Shown here in pieces: positions 32,141-43,569 of a stretch of 64,000 nucleotides of DNA. Both the position numbers and the translations under genes were made by a program. This DNA comes from Phascolarctos cinereus (lineage: Eukaryota; Chordata; Mammalia; Diprotodontia; Phascolarctidae): assembly GCF_002099425.1 (NCBI RefSeq), contig NW_018343953.1, forward strand, positions 7,343,501 to 7,407,500, given 5' to 3'. The notes under the pieces are model-generated. The model was not told the DNA's origin. It saw only the letters and a program-made list of their open reading frames with translations, and searched no databases. Position 1 is the stretch's first letter. Every line of letters starts with the position of its first letter.

Positions 32141-32638
32141 TTTTTAAATTTTCATTTAATTTATTCCTCCTAAGACCTTCTTCTTGCAATTTCCAGAGAG
32201 AAAATACAAAACAAGAAACAGACTTGGTTTCAAATACATGAACAGTGTGCTGGAGTATAAAGCATTTACTGATAACATTGTTAGAGAAGAATTTCAGCTT
32301 ACTCCAGGGCAGTTCAATATTCCTGAGGAATAAACATGATTTCTTTTCCTCCCACTGGGATGTTCTCAGTCATAAGTCACTGCTCTTTGACATATTTTTC
32401 CATTCAGATGATATGGGGCCTGGTGATCATGCTGACAGTTGGAGTAAGCCATTCCCAATCCCATGCCAGAACCAAAGGCTAATGGCCACATCCTTCTTTT
32501 GAAGAACGTGAGAAAATAATTCCCAATCCAAACCCTGTACTCACCTTCACGATAGTGTCTGCCAAGCACCGGTCCCCCTGCCTGCCGAGGTCTGTGTCAG
32601 ACACGTTCCTTCGAAGCAGCCACAGCCCCTCCAACTCC
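32141..32638 (-). pseudogene. MICOS10: Processed pseudogene of MICOS10 (MINOS1), MICOS complex subunit
   Basis: MICOS10 is a roughly 78-residue inner mitochondrial membrane protein needed for crista junctions. The minus strand from 32604 reads [20 protein letters not shown], then the glycine-rich membrane segment [11 protein letters not shown]. After a frame change comes [20 protein letters not shown], then [17 protein letters not shown]. Both GxGxG-type segments are therefore visible. The start codon is GTG instead of ATG. Four bases are lost near 32513, and one extra base near 32391 shifts the last codons (YVKEQ then TGA at 32377-32379). There are no introns. About 35 bases of 5' UTR and a 235-base 3' UTR end in an A-rich tail. 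CCAGGTAACTTGAATTT is duplicated exactly at 32124-32140 and 32639-32655, which fixes the insertion limits. Confidence 0.95.
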
Positions 32639-32749
32639 CCAGGTAACTTGAATTTAAAGAGCAGCTTAATGCTCTCTTACTATTTCCTTCCTTGTTTTTG
32701 CTATTAACTCCCTATTAGTTTGGTCATTTCCAGTACAAAAATTATCCGA

Positions 32750-33515
32750 ATTATTTTGGTTATTCAGATTATTTGCTTCTCAGGGTGGGGCTGCAACAGT
32801 CATGCACAGTTTAATCACTGCAAGAGCTGCCACAGGGCACTGCTCAAAGCTTGAACTACCAGTTTAGACCTCCCTCAAGAAATCCCATACATAGCAGGAA
32901 ACAAACTAGCCTGAATTCACTATGTAGTTTACAACCTCCCACTACCTTGGCCTTATCCTATTATGTTTCATTTTGTCCAGGATTAAAATTGCAGAAGTTA
33001 TAATGCAATATTTCATATATTCATCAAAAGTGACCCCTTTCCCCATTCCCATTAGGGTTCTTATCTCTTTCCCAACTTCATTTGACCCAGAGGAATATAA
33101 ACTCTCATAGATTAGATTACCTTTACTAAATGGACTCAGAAATATTCCTTCCACTACAATGGCTGAAGATTCAAGTAGTGATTATCTTATCCTTTGAAGT
33201 CTAAGTATTGTTAAACTATTTAAAAAAGTAGAGAAGCATTAAACTGCTGTATAGTTTAAACTTACAGTTGCCTTCATATAGGAAAGAAAATGCTAAATAC
33301 AGTTCTCTTCCACCCTAAATCATCAAAATACTTACACTACACAGAACTTCCTGCACAGTGTATATAGAGAATGTTCTTCATTGTAAACTGCTTGGGTGAA
33401 AGTCTGAAGTCTTCACTTCCCCAGGTGACTTTTTAGGGAAATACTTTCTAGTGCCCCACTTTTAAAGTCATTAAAAAGGGAGAAATTATCTCACCAACAG
33501 TCATGATTGATCCTA
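32750..33515. other. Unassigned non-coding stretch
   Basis: No gene or confident repeat seen. Confidence 0.4.
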
Positions 33516-33519
33516 GTGG

Positions 33520-33815
33520 CTTGGTGAACAGCTCACCAAAGCAGTCAAGGTTGGGAGCTGTCTTAGTCTCAAACTTTGGCCTGGGAACGACCTTAGTTTA
33601 AAAAGGACAAAGTCACCCACTGCATTCTGGGCCATTGGCGGTTGTGTCGACTTTTGTCTTGCCACTGGATTTCGTGATTCTGAAGGAGAGTGAGGCTGAC
33701 TACTTTGCATAGTTCTGCCTTATTTAAATCTGATTTTTGTGCATGTCAGGAATTAGCCTCATAGTGTTTTTGGTCTTCTTCAAGAATGAAAGATGAATGA
33801 CAACAACAATTTTTG
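33520..33815 (+). mobile_element. Marsupial SINE with (AAC)n tail, RTE-SINE type
   Basis: 'aacgaccttagtttaaaaag', 'gcattctgggccattggcgg', 'cttgccactggatttcgtga', 'ttggtcttcttcaagaatga' and a 'gacaacaacaattt' tail. Confidence 0.82.
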
Positions 33816-33859
33816 GTCACTTATTTTGGGGATTGGGGGCTAGATGCTAAGATTTTAGA

Positions 33860-34610
33860 TTTTTAAATTTGTTCCTGGAAAAGTTGGGACAATTCACTTT
33901 TGTCCTATGTAGTTTTCATCTATGATTTCTTGAATATAGCTCAGAAAAAACTGGCTTTAAAAAACCCATTGTATTTCAAATGGAGCTACTTGAGTAGCCC
34001 TTAAACCCAAATCACTCTAGCTTTCACTGAATACCTAATGCAAGCAAAGATTACTTTTATTACAATCTTGCAAGATAGCTGTCTGCTCCTTCGATACACG
34101 TGGAGAGAGAGAGACCAAGTAACAGGGGCGCCTTATAAGAGCAATTCTCCCCCCACCATGGCAAAGTCTGCACCTACTACGCAAACAAGTGTCCACCCAC
34201 CACCATTCCTTACCCCCTTAACTGGGGGGTGGGCTTACATTCTAAGCTCAAAAGTTTCTTCCTATCCCCTTAACTGGGAAGGGGGGCTTACATTCCAGGC
34301 CCAAAATTCAAAGACGAGGAAAGAGGCGGGAAGCCAAGGGCAAAGGCTCAGGTTGGGAGTGGGGCAGGGCTTATTCTTTCTGTTACATGCTTAAAAGCAG
34401 GGTCTGAGTGGGGGAGGATTTTGAAAATAATAATCAAAAATTATTGACCTTGAGGAGGCTTCACTTTTGAGAGTTCATCTCTCACACTAATAATATCAGC
34501 TCAAGCCTCTGTGGCTCACTGTTAAGGTTTTGGTGGCTTAGAATGAGTGTAAATAGCAATTCTTTTCTATTCTGGCTAGAAATTCTGAGAATCTTCCCCT
34601 CCTAGAATAT
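33860..34610 (+). mobile_element. Part of a longer SINE-related repeat, split by an LTR
   Basis: Its parts ('ttttgtcctatgtagttttc', 'aaacccaaatcactctagct', and later 'gcttagaatgagtgtaaata') match, in reverse, the unit at 42480-42720. The same order is kept across the LTR at about 34037-34440. Confidence 0.65.
34037..34440 (-). mobile_element. Solo LTR-like element (fossil) with duplicated U3 segment
   Basis: On the minus strand it has a TATA-like box (gctcttataaggcg, about 34135) and a polyadenylation signal (aataaaagtaat, about 34055). It interrupts a repeat that is continuous on both sides. A segment of about 45 bp occurs twice in tandem (about 34205-34250 and 34260-34305), as promoter-side repeats of LTRs often do. 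The exact ends were not fixed. Confidence 0.55.
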
Positions 34611-34639
34611 TTTTGTGACAGTGATTTGGACCATCTTTT

Positions 34640-34800
34640 GTCCTGAATCTTACCTAGCCCTTAGTCATTGACTAGGCATATATATTTGTTGTCTCTCCCT
34701 TTAGAGTGTAAGCTCCTTGAGGGCAGGGTCTGTCTGCCTCTTTTTTTTTTTATTTAATCCCTAGTGTTTAGCATAGTGCCTATTGATAGAAATGTCAGGC
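34640..34800 (+). mobile_element. L2 3' end
   Basis: 'gtgtaagctccttgagggca' at about 34707, then 'tttaatccctagtgtttagc' and 'atagtgcctattgatag'. Confidence 0.8.
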
Positions 34801-36520
34801 AGTGCTCAGCGTTGGTCTGTATTATTTGGAATCTTGTTGCTATGTTCCACCTGGCATTACATGTTATATTCTTCTAGGATCAAAGGGGCAGCTCAGTCTG
34901 GGAAACTTCAAACTTTCAAACTTAGGGCCCTAAGCAGACTGATCTAAGGTTCAGTCTGATTGATTAGTGTACTAGATTTTCTAGGATCTAGATCCTAGTT
35001 TGGTTTTAGGCAGTACTACAGTGGATTTGCCCTTCAGTGGTGCTCCAGTAGATAGTTACTGCCCTCAGCCTCTGTCTGCTCTGCAAGTTCAGAGCGTCAA
35101 AGCTGCATCGCAGTTCCTGCCCTGGTCACTTGCCTCAGGGCAGAGTTTGCTATCTTGAAGTGGAAGAAGGATCCGTTGTGTTTTCTTCTTAAATTTCCCC
35201 ATCACTCCTTGTTCTGGCGCTCTTCTTAGATCTTTGTTGGAGTGATTGTGGGGAGAGGTTGGCCACCCTGCTTCTTCCTGCTCTGACATATTTGTTGGTC
35301 TCCCTCCCTGTGCTTTCAACAGATCTCTGGCTCTGTTGGTTTCAAAAGCACTCAGGCTTGCTCAAATCTCAACAACTCATGGATTTCACCCCTCTAATGA
35401 CATTCCTTTAGCCACTCACAGAAAGAAGGCTTTTGTTTGCCTTTGAAACCACACTTTTTTCTTGATCTTTTGCTTCTTTTCTTCTACCAAAAATCGACTG
35501 AGCTAGAAATAGCCACTTGTGCTCTAATGTGACTGAGATCTTAAAAGCCTCCATGCCTCTTTTTTATCATTAAAGAAGTATTTTTCCTTTACTTAAAAAA
35601 AATCCCTGTAAGCCTTATTCAGCAAAACTGTTACTGATTATATCTGCATGCAGTCCCCTTTTTGTAATAGCCGGTTGCTACTAGCAATGTTTAAATTAAG
35701 ATAATAGCTTACAGTTATTAGAAAATTTTCTTCTGAAGGGCTTTCTTAATAGATAAAATATTACTTAAAAAGTAGAACATTTTATACAACAAATTCAAAT
35801 TAATTTCATTACAATATATTTTCAGCCATTCATTTATTTCCTGAAAAATATATAAAAAGAAACAGGAAAAGAATGTTACACATAGAATAAGTCAAAGGGT
35901 GATAAAAATACCAGTAGGGCAGCAGCTGTTTAGTGGTACTCTTTGAGGAAGAAAGGACTAAAACACCACTATGTTTTGAAGTATGTAATAAGCAACTTTA
36001 GGAATCCCTTTAATACAGCTACACTGAACGTTACTATACAATCAAATCTCTAAGCACAAAGTTGTATTTGTATCTGATTTCTACTGCCCTCTAGTGATTT
36101 CATTTAAATTATTTCTAATATTTTCTTATTAAAAAGAAATGAACTACAGTGTTGTTATTTTAATGTAATAATACATAATATTATATAATAATGTAATAAT
36201 TTTTCCTGAACAGAGTCAAAATTCAATGATTGTTATAGCTAATTTTACTCAATCAATGGAATTTGCCAAATTTAACATGTAAAGTAATAGCAAGCTATAG
36301 TTGTTCCATGTGCTTTGCACATTTTTTAGCCTATTTTAAAAATAGCCTCAATAGGTTAATTGTGGGATTGGATACAAACAGCCAGGACTAATATTTGATG
36401 TATGCCTTTCAGCATTTGCAAGAAACAACGTGCTGTATTTGGAAAGATGTAAGCATGAGGTTTAGAAACATGTATGCTACCTTTTGGCAAATACTGTTGT
36501 TTCTTCCTTCAAAGTGTTTT
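34800..36520. other. Unassigned intron sequence
   Basis: No gene or confident repeat over 1.7 kb. It contains an AT-rich block (36140-36210). 35820-36500 looks single-copy and could include conserved non-coding sequence. Confidence 0.4.
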
Positions 36521-36524
36521 TTTC

Positions 36525-36665
36525 AGATTTGTCTTTTCCTCTTCATTCCTTTTCTGTTCTACACTGTGAGCTGACTTAGAGTAAGACTAGATCTTACGTT
36601 TCCTATATCACCTAGCACAGAGTTGAACAACCTGGTAAGTGCTCAATCAATATGTATTGAGTGGT
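36525..36665 (+). mobile_element. L2 3' end
   Basis: 'acactgtgagctgacttaga', 'tcacctagcacagagttgaa' and 'gtgctcaatcaatatgtatt'. Confidence 0.65.
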
Positions 36666-36927
36666 GAAGGTTTTTTTTTCCTTCTGTTTGTAGGATTAGC
36701 ATTAACAGTGAATCTTCAGGCAATCATTTTGATAGCCGTATATTGATCCATTTTCTGAATAAAAGTGTTGACAGACAATCTTCCTATAGTTATAAGGTAG
36801 GAAACATTCTTGCCATAGCCTCTGCTGGTTCTGTGTATAATTTTCAATAAATTAAACTCATATAATTTCCTTACTTGTAGATGATGATTATAGTTATCAA
36901 GAGATTCTGTTTGTAAAGTGCTAACAC

Positions 36928-37147
36928 TAGCTCGTTTAAACAAATATTTATTAAGTATCTTGTATGGCCTCAGAACTAGGGATACAATGTCAAAAAAAAT
37001 GTAATAGAGTCTGTGATTAGGAAGTTATTTTCTAGTTGGGGAGATGAACATGGATAGAGTAACTAGAGAGTATACACAGTATGATAAAAAGTGAGTTCAA
37101 GAAAAACTGGGGAGGGATCTCATGTCAAGAAGGACTATCTGAGTTGT
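36928..37147 (-). mobile_element. L2 3' end
   Basis: 'acaaatatttattaagtatc', 'actagggatacaatgtca', 'ttctagttggggagatgaac' and 'tgagttgtgcagg' fit the reverse-oriented L2 terminus. Confidence 0.65.
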
Positions 37148-37164
37148 GCAGGGTTTGTAAGAGT

Positions 37165-37350
37165 TACAAATGGGGTGTGACCCTGGGCAACTGACTAACC
37201 TCTGCTTGCCTCAGTTCCCTCAACTATAAAATGGGGATAATAACTACTTTCTTCACAGGGTTGTTGTGAGGATCAAATGAGATAATATCTGTAAAGTGCT
37301 TAGCACAATGCCTGGCACATAGTAAATGCTGTATAAATACCTATTCCCTT
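37165..37350 (+). mobile_element. MIR SINE 3' two-thirds
   Basis: 'gtgaccctgggcaactgact', 'gttgttgtgaggatcaaatg' and 'cacaatgcctggcacatagt'. Confidence 0.9.
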
Positions 37351-37519
37351 TTCTTCTCCTTCCCTTCTATGTGGAGGAGAATAATATAAAATAAGACCAG
37401 AAATGTAACTGAAAGCTAAAACATCATGTTGAGAACTTTGTGTTTTATTCTAGATTAATTTATTTTATTCAGGTAGTTTGTAATATTGGAGTAGGGTTTA
37501 GGAAAGAGGTTTGGACTGG

Positions 37520-37521
<2 letters not shown>

Positions 37522-37550
<29 letters not shown>
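37522..37550. repeat. (CA)n microsatellite
   Basis: 14 CA units, uninterrupted. Confidence 0.95.
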
Positions 37551-37552
<2 letters not shown>

Positions 37553-37629
37553 AGGAGATACTCCAAAAAATAGCTATATTCAACATAAAGTACAGATAGA
37601 TAGATTTCAGAGTCTTTTGCCTGAAAATG

Positions 37630-37880
37630 ATGATTGAACCCATGGAACTTAGAAGATTACCACAGGAAAAGCTAACACAGACAGGAGAACAGGACCCAGG
37701 ACAGTTCCTTGGGGGTTGCCTATATTTTTGGGGACAGTAGAGGGTAATGATGCTATAGAGAAGGGAGAAAAGAAGCAGACAGGTAGGAAGGGAACCAAGA
37801 ATGCAGTAGCACAGAAGCCATGGCCAGAAATAGTGTCCATTGATGCCTCATTTGAAGGTGTATTGAGCAATTTTATAGTG
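37630..37880 (-). mobile_element. L2 internal fragment
   Basis: 'aggacccaggacagttcctt', 'gggggttgcctata' and 'gacaggtaggaagggaacca' match the reverse of the L2 reverse-transcriptase-side region. Confidence 0.7.
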
Positions 37881-38049
37881 GATGATCCTGTTTAATCCCA
37901 GAAAGTTTTAAATGAAGCTAAGGTTTTTTTCTATTACTGTACAACATGTTTAAGTTGAATATAAATAGTTATTAAATATATGTAAAATGTTTTACAAACT
38001 TTAAAGTGCTATAAAAATGTTGCTGTTATTATTTTGGAGTATCTCATAA

Positions 38050-38134
38050 GTACCAATTACCACATAAATCTCAATGGGAAAAGAGATGATGTAAGGCATG
38101 GTCCCTGCCCTCAAGGAGTTTATCATGTAGTAAG
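38050..38134 (-). mobile_element. L2 3' fragment
   Basis: 'ggtccctgccctcaaggagt' and 'ttatcatgtag' only. Confidence 0.55.
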
Positions 38135-38380
38135 GTGGTGCACCAATGGATAGAGCGCTAGACCTTGAGTCAGGAAGACCTTAACCATATACTAATTGAT
38201 TCTAGGCAAGTAACTTAAACCCTGTTTGCTTGTAGTTTCCTCATCTGCATAACGGGTAATAATAATACCCACCTAAAGTGTTGTTGTGAGGATAAGATGA
38301 AATAATATTTTTAAAGTACTTTGCAGACTTTAAAATACTATATAAATGTTAGCTGTTATCATTATCTAGTTCTGTTATTA
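38135..38380 (+). mobile_element. MIR-type SINE
   Basis: 'ggtgcaccaatggatagagc', 'ttgagtcaggaagacctta', 'gttgttgtgaggataagatg' and 'tataaatgttagctgttatc'. Confidence 0.82.
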
Positions 38381-38384
38381 TATA

Positions 38385-39335
38385 GTTCATATTATGTATG
38401 AAAAAAAGGAAGCAATACAAAGCATTATATGAAAGCACACAACAGAGGAAATTCATTAACATAGTAGACATCTACTGTGTCAGGAAAGACTAAATAGTAT
38501 TGAATTTCACATGACAAGGTCTTTGTGAAAGACTGTCCATCAAGTCCATTTAGTTCTGTATTACATGAAAATAAATCACTAAGGAGTAAGAAACCAACAT
38601 GTTGTTCTACAAATACCAAGGCAGAATAGCAATAATGTAAAATTCAATAATATCTTAGAAGGAAATTTTCCTTAACTATATTTAATACTAGACCCTGGTG
38701 TTTTTATGCTAGGAACATCTCTGAAAATTATATTCCATTTAAAATTATGTGCTTTTTTAAAAAAAAAGTTAGCTGTAGGGCTTTAATGGTTAGCAAGAGA
38801 GTCTAGGGAAATATGTACCAGCAGTCAGCAGTTTGGTTTGTAAGTTGAGGTAGTCCCATTGGAATTTTTATTTTGTACATGTATAAGCACTTCACAGCTC
38901 TCCCTTGCTTCACTCTGGACTCCAGTGGTTGTCAGACCCCTAAATTTATATCAGAGTAGTTACTATGAAGATGAGATCTAAGGTTAATTTGCCAAGTCAA
39001 ATCATTGTCATGATTTCTTACTTCACAGAGCAGGTTGGTTGAAGGATATTTTTCTTCACTTCTTGGTGCTCATTTAGACTGGAGCAGCAGTTAATCTTTC
39101 ATGGCCCTCGGAAGAAAGTAGCAAAGTAAAATTTGATAAATTGGAAGGCACAAAGTAAGGAACATCTGCAGTATGATAGATGACATAATTGTTTTCTTTG
39201 TACCCAGTTTACCCACCTGAGTACTAGGATGACTGATAAATAATAATACTATGTTTATTTTGGTTGGCCCGTATTGTAGCCTTAAATTATATTCTGACTC
39301 TCTTACTGTTACTGATGTCTCTCCTATTTATTTAT
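38385..39335. other. Unassigned intron sequence
   Basis: No gene or confident repeat. Confidence 0.4.
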
Positions 39336-42156
39336 TTTTTGTTCATTCATAAATAAGCATTTATTCAACTCCCTAGTCTATTCCTAATACTGTACCAGTC
39401 ATGAACTTTTTGGGAAGCTCAGGATTATAGAAAATGACTCTCTCTGCTTTATGTAGGACATTGGCCTACCTATAATTTATATGAACCCTCTCTCAATTAC
39501 ACATATGTGTGCCAGGCACAATGCAAAACACTGTGAATGCTAAGAAAGGCAAAAGATAGTCCCTGCTTTCAAGGAGCTCATAGTCTAATGGGTGAGACAA
39601 CATGAAAACAGCTATATAAAAACAAGCTACATACAGAATAAATTGGAGATTATTAACAGAGAGAAGGCACTAGAATTAAGGGGAATCAGGAACGGCTTTC
39701 TGTAGAAGGTAAGGTTTTAGCTGGGACTTAAAGGAAGCCAGGGAAGCCAGGAAGAGGAAAACATTCCAGGCATAGGTGACAGCCAGTGAAAATTCCTGGA
39801 GTTGGGAGATGGAGTGTCTTGTGAGAGGAAGAGAGAGAGTTGGACACAGAAATATATCTTCCCACAGGAAAATAGGAAGGAGATAAGGGGAAAAGGAGGT
39901 GGGGGTGGATAAAAGGAAGGGCAGACAAAAGAAGGCATTGATCAGAAATAATATAAACTCTAAAGAGGGAGCAGGGAAAAAAAGAATAACTATAAGAGAA
40001 TAGGATATAAGGAAATACACAATTAGCAGTCATAATTGTGAATGTGAATAGCATTAATTTACCCATAAAAAAAGAAGAGGATAGCAGAATGTATTAGAAT
40101 ACAGAATCTAACAATATGTAGTTTACAAGAAATACACTTGAAACAGAAAGATACACATAGAGTTAAAATAAAGGACTAGAGCAGAACCTGTTATGCTTCA
40201 ACAGAAATTAAAAAATAGCAAAAATAGAAATTCTGGTCTCCCACAAAACAAAAATAAAAATTGATCTTACTAAAAGAGATAAGCAGGGAAACTACATTTT
40301 GCTAAAAGGTACTATAGATGAGGAATTAATATCAGTATTAAACATATATGCACCAAATGACATACCATCTAAATTCTTAAGGGAAAAGTTAGGTGAGTTA
40401 TAGAAAGAAATAGACAATAAAGTACTGATAATTGAGGACTTCAATTTATCCCCCTCAGACCTAGATATATCAAACAAAAAAAAATAAGAAGTTTAACTTG
40501 AATAGAATTTTAGAAAAGTTAGATATACTAGAGTTCTGGAGAATAGGGAATTAACATACAAAGGATTATACCTATTTCTCAGCAGCATATGGCACATTGA
40601 CAAAAATTGACCATGTATTAGAGCATGAAAACCTCACAAACAAATGCAGAAAAAAGTATTAAATACATATTTTATTGACCATAATATAATAAAATATTCA
40701 GTAAAGACCTTTGATGCAAAGATGAAAAATTTGTTGGAAACTAAATAACTTAATCCTGGAGAATAGATGAGTCAGAGAACAAATTATAAAAACAATAATT
40801 TCATTGAAGATAATGGCAACAATAACTCAGCATACCAAAATGTTCGAGATGAAGCTGGAATAGTAATTAGGGGAAATTTTATATTTCTAAATTCTTTCAT
40901 CAATAAAAGATTTTAAAAAAAGATCAAAAACTGGACATGTAGCTAAAAAAAACAGAAAAAAACAAATTAAAAACTTCTAATTAAACACCAAAATACAAAT
41001 CTTGATAATCAAAGAAGAGAGTAACAAAATTGAAAGTAAAAAAAAAAACCCATGAATTAATTTTTTTTAAAAAAGCTTATTTGATTAAGAAAAGGAAAAA
41101 ACAAAACCAAATTACTAATATAAAAAAAATGAAAAGGTAAATTTACAACCAGTAAGAATAAATGAAACCAATTATTAGGAGCTATTTTATTCAACTATGT
41201 ATCAATCAAACTGAAAATATAAATGAAATGGATAAATATTTACAAAAATATAAATTTTCCAGATTAACAGAACAGGAAATAGAATATTTAAATAATTCAG
41301 TCTTAGAAAAAGAAATTGAAGAAGTCATAAATGAACTCCCTGACCCACCCTCCAAAATAAAAATCTAGAAACAGATTTACAAATGAATTTTGCCAAACAT
41401 TTACAGAATAATAAATTCCAGTATTACATAAGCTGTTTGAAAAAATAGATAAACAAGTTTCTTACTAAATTCTTACTAAATATGGTTTTGATATATAAAC
41501 CAAGGAGAGTCAAAAATAGAGAAAGAAACTTATTGGTCAATTTTCCTAAAAGATATTGATGCAATACCTTAAATAAGACATTAGCAAGGAGACTATAACA
41601 ATATGTCACAAAGATCATACACTATGATTTATATGAGGTATGAAGGGCTGGTTAAATAATAGGAAAACTATAAACATAATTGGCAACATTAATAACTTCA
41701 TCAAAACAAATCATGATTATTTCAATATATTTGGAAAAGGCTTTTGAAAAAATATATTTGTTCTTTTTTTAAAAAAACACTAAACATAGCAATAACTGGA
41801 ATTTTCCCATAAATGATAAGTAGTTGTCCATATAAATCTTAAGAACAAGCATTATCTATAATGAAGGTAAGCTAGAAGACTTCCTGTAAGATCAGTCTGA
41901 AGCATTCTCATTATCACCATTACTATTTAATACTGTACTAGAAATGCTAGTTATAACTAAGGCATAAAAAAAAATTGAAGGAATAAGCATAGGCACAGAG
42001 GAAACAAAACTCTCACGTTTTGTAGATGACATGATAGTTTACAGAACCTAGAGAGTTAAAAAAAAACAACAACAAAACCCAAAACCAAACCTAATTGAAA
42101 CAATTAGGAAATGTCAGTCAGCAAAGTTATAGGATATAAAATAAACCTGCACAAAT

Positions 42157-43007
42157 CATTCTCTTTTTTTGTTGTTGTTTCTTCTTCATTCTCAAAAAGG
42201 ACTAATGACATCATGAAGGGGATGTCTTGAATTGCTTGTGAATTGCTTGCACAGCTACACAGTCAGCAGCCTCACTCTATCCTCCAGAGTCTTCAGAGTC
42301 CAATGGCAAGACAAAGATCATGACAACTGGTGATGGCCCAAGATGCATTGAGTGACCTTGGCCTTCCTAAATTAAGGTCTTTCTCAGGTTTCAGTTTGTC
42401 TGAGGCCACACCAATTCAGTGACTCAGGGCTGGGTTAAAGTAGACGAAAGATGACTGAGTTTACCATCACCAAGATATCAGTCTGGTCTGAACAGAAAAC
42501 AATTGCTATTTACACTCATTCTAAACTATCAAAATCTAAACAATGAGCCACCTAGGCTTGGATTGGGATTATTATTGACCATTCAATGAAAGCCAGTGAT
42601 TTGGATTTTAAGGTGGAATCAAATAGCTTCATTTAAAAGGCAATGGGCTTTTAAAAGCTTGTCCTTTCACAGCCATATTTCAAGAAATGAAAAATGAAAA
42701 CCACACAGGACAAAAAGTAAATTGTTCAAGCTTTTTTGGAGAAAAAAAGAGTAATTAAATAGAAGAAAAAGAAAATGACAATGACAGCAGTGACTACTAC
42801 TCTCAGATAACATGAGTTAATATGTAACATTCTTCTAAGCACCTAGTTCACTCCATCCCACAAATACAGCCTCCATGGGAGGAGTAAGCTTAAACTTAGA
42901 CCACCATAATTGCAGTAAGGCACACATTTAAGAAGTATTTGTGACAAAGTTTAACTCACAACACCTGCTCTGGAAGTCCTCTCTATATATAAATTTAATA
43001 CAGAACC
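42157..43007 (-). mobile_element. Longer SINE-related repeat inserted in the L1
   Basis: The low-coordinate end is a (GTT)n tail followed by the reverse of the SINE family at 11385/25960/33520 (to about 42470). The rest of the unit continues without a break to about 42720, matching 33860-34610, and probably to 43007. This suggests the simple SINE copies share their 3' part with a longer element. Confidence 0.65.
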
Positions 43008-43033
43008 CTTGTTGTTTGTCCTTCATTCTTGAA

Positions 43034-43569
43034 GGGGGTCGGTTGCAGTTTGGGTTGCTGGGAATCCCTAAATGTTAGGGTACAGGGTAGTGTCTGCCTG
43101 GAATGAATTCATGCACTCCAACCATCTTCAAGCCAGTGGCAAAGTTTATTGTAACACCAATAGGAACGAGCAGGGTTCCTAGTGAACCTGCAACTTAATG
43201 GGAGTGAGACCAGTGCTTATATACAAAAAGGACAGTGAAAGGATCTGGATAGGATTTAGGAGTGGTAAGTAGTCTGGGGTAGGCCGGGCCAAAACAGTGA
43301 AAGGACTATAAAGCAGACTAATTAGGTGATTTAGATGGGATTAAGGAGTGGTAGTATAAGCAAGTAGTTTGAGGTCCGTGAAATGCAACAGTGAAAGGAA
43401 TCTCAAGCAAGCTAATTAGGTAATCTAGGTGGGCTGGAGTGGGCCAGTTTACTTAAGCAAAGGCTCCAGTGATCTGGGCTGCTGAAATGTATGGAAAAAT
43501 TCAGGGAATGGGTTGCTTTCAAAGACGAGGTCTTTTCCTTTTAGGGGTCCAGGTCCCATCACCACGTCA
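43034..43569 (-). mobile_element. Solo LTR-like element (fossil) inside the L1
   Basis: On the minus strand it has a TATA-like box (ttttgtatataagc, about 43215) and a polyadenylation signal (aataaa, about 43147). A segment beginning acagtgaaagga occurs three times (about 43230, 43294 and 43389) on the promoter side. Its ends were placed at TG/CA-like dinucleotides but no clear target duplication was found. A 28-base SINE tail lies just left of it (43008-43036). Confidence 0.5.

Larger units (their letters stand above)
27295..32745 (-). mobile_element. L3/CR1 LINE, minus strand, broken by many later insertions
   Basis: Successive L3/CR1 blocks appear in consensus order through the region: 27300-27890 ('ggtgctcagaactgaacaca', 'aaacatattaagcttgtagt'), 28084-28137 ('ggaatttcatcttattagat'), 28355-28622 ('actccactggagaccatgtg'), 28678-28775 ('ttgctaaaatccatagcatt'), 31880-32123 ('cactgctttcctttctagat', 'ggatgtagctcatctaggcc') and 32656-32745 ('agcttaatgctctcttacta'). 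The coding frames are decayed. About 1.5 kb of LINE is spread over 5.4 kb. The gaps are two hAT-like pieces, a 55 bp L2 piece, an LTR, and the ODC1 and MICOS10 retrocopies. Confidence 0.82.

Noticed and set aside
39676-40066. Minus-strand frames of 73-114 codons
   Set aside because: They are antisense readings across the L2/L1 junction.
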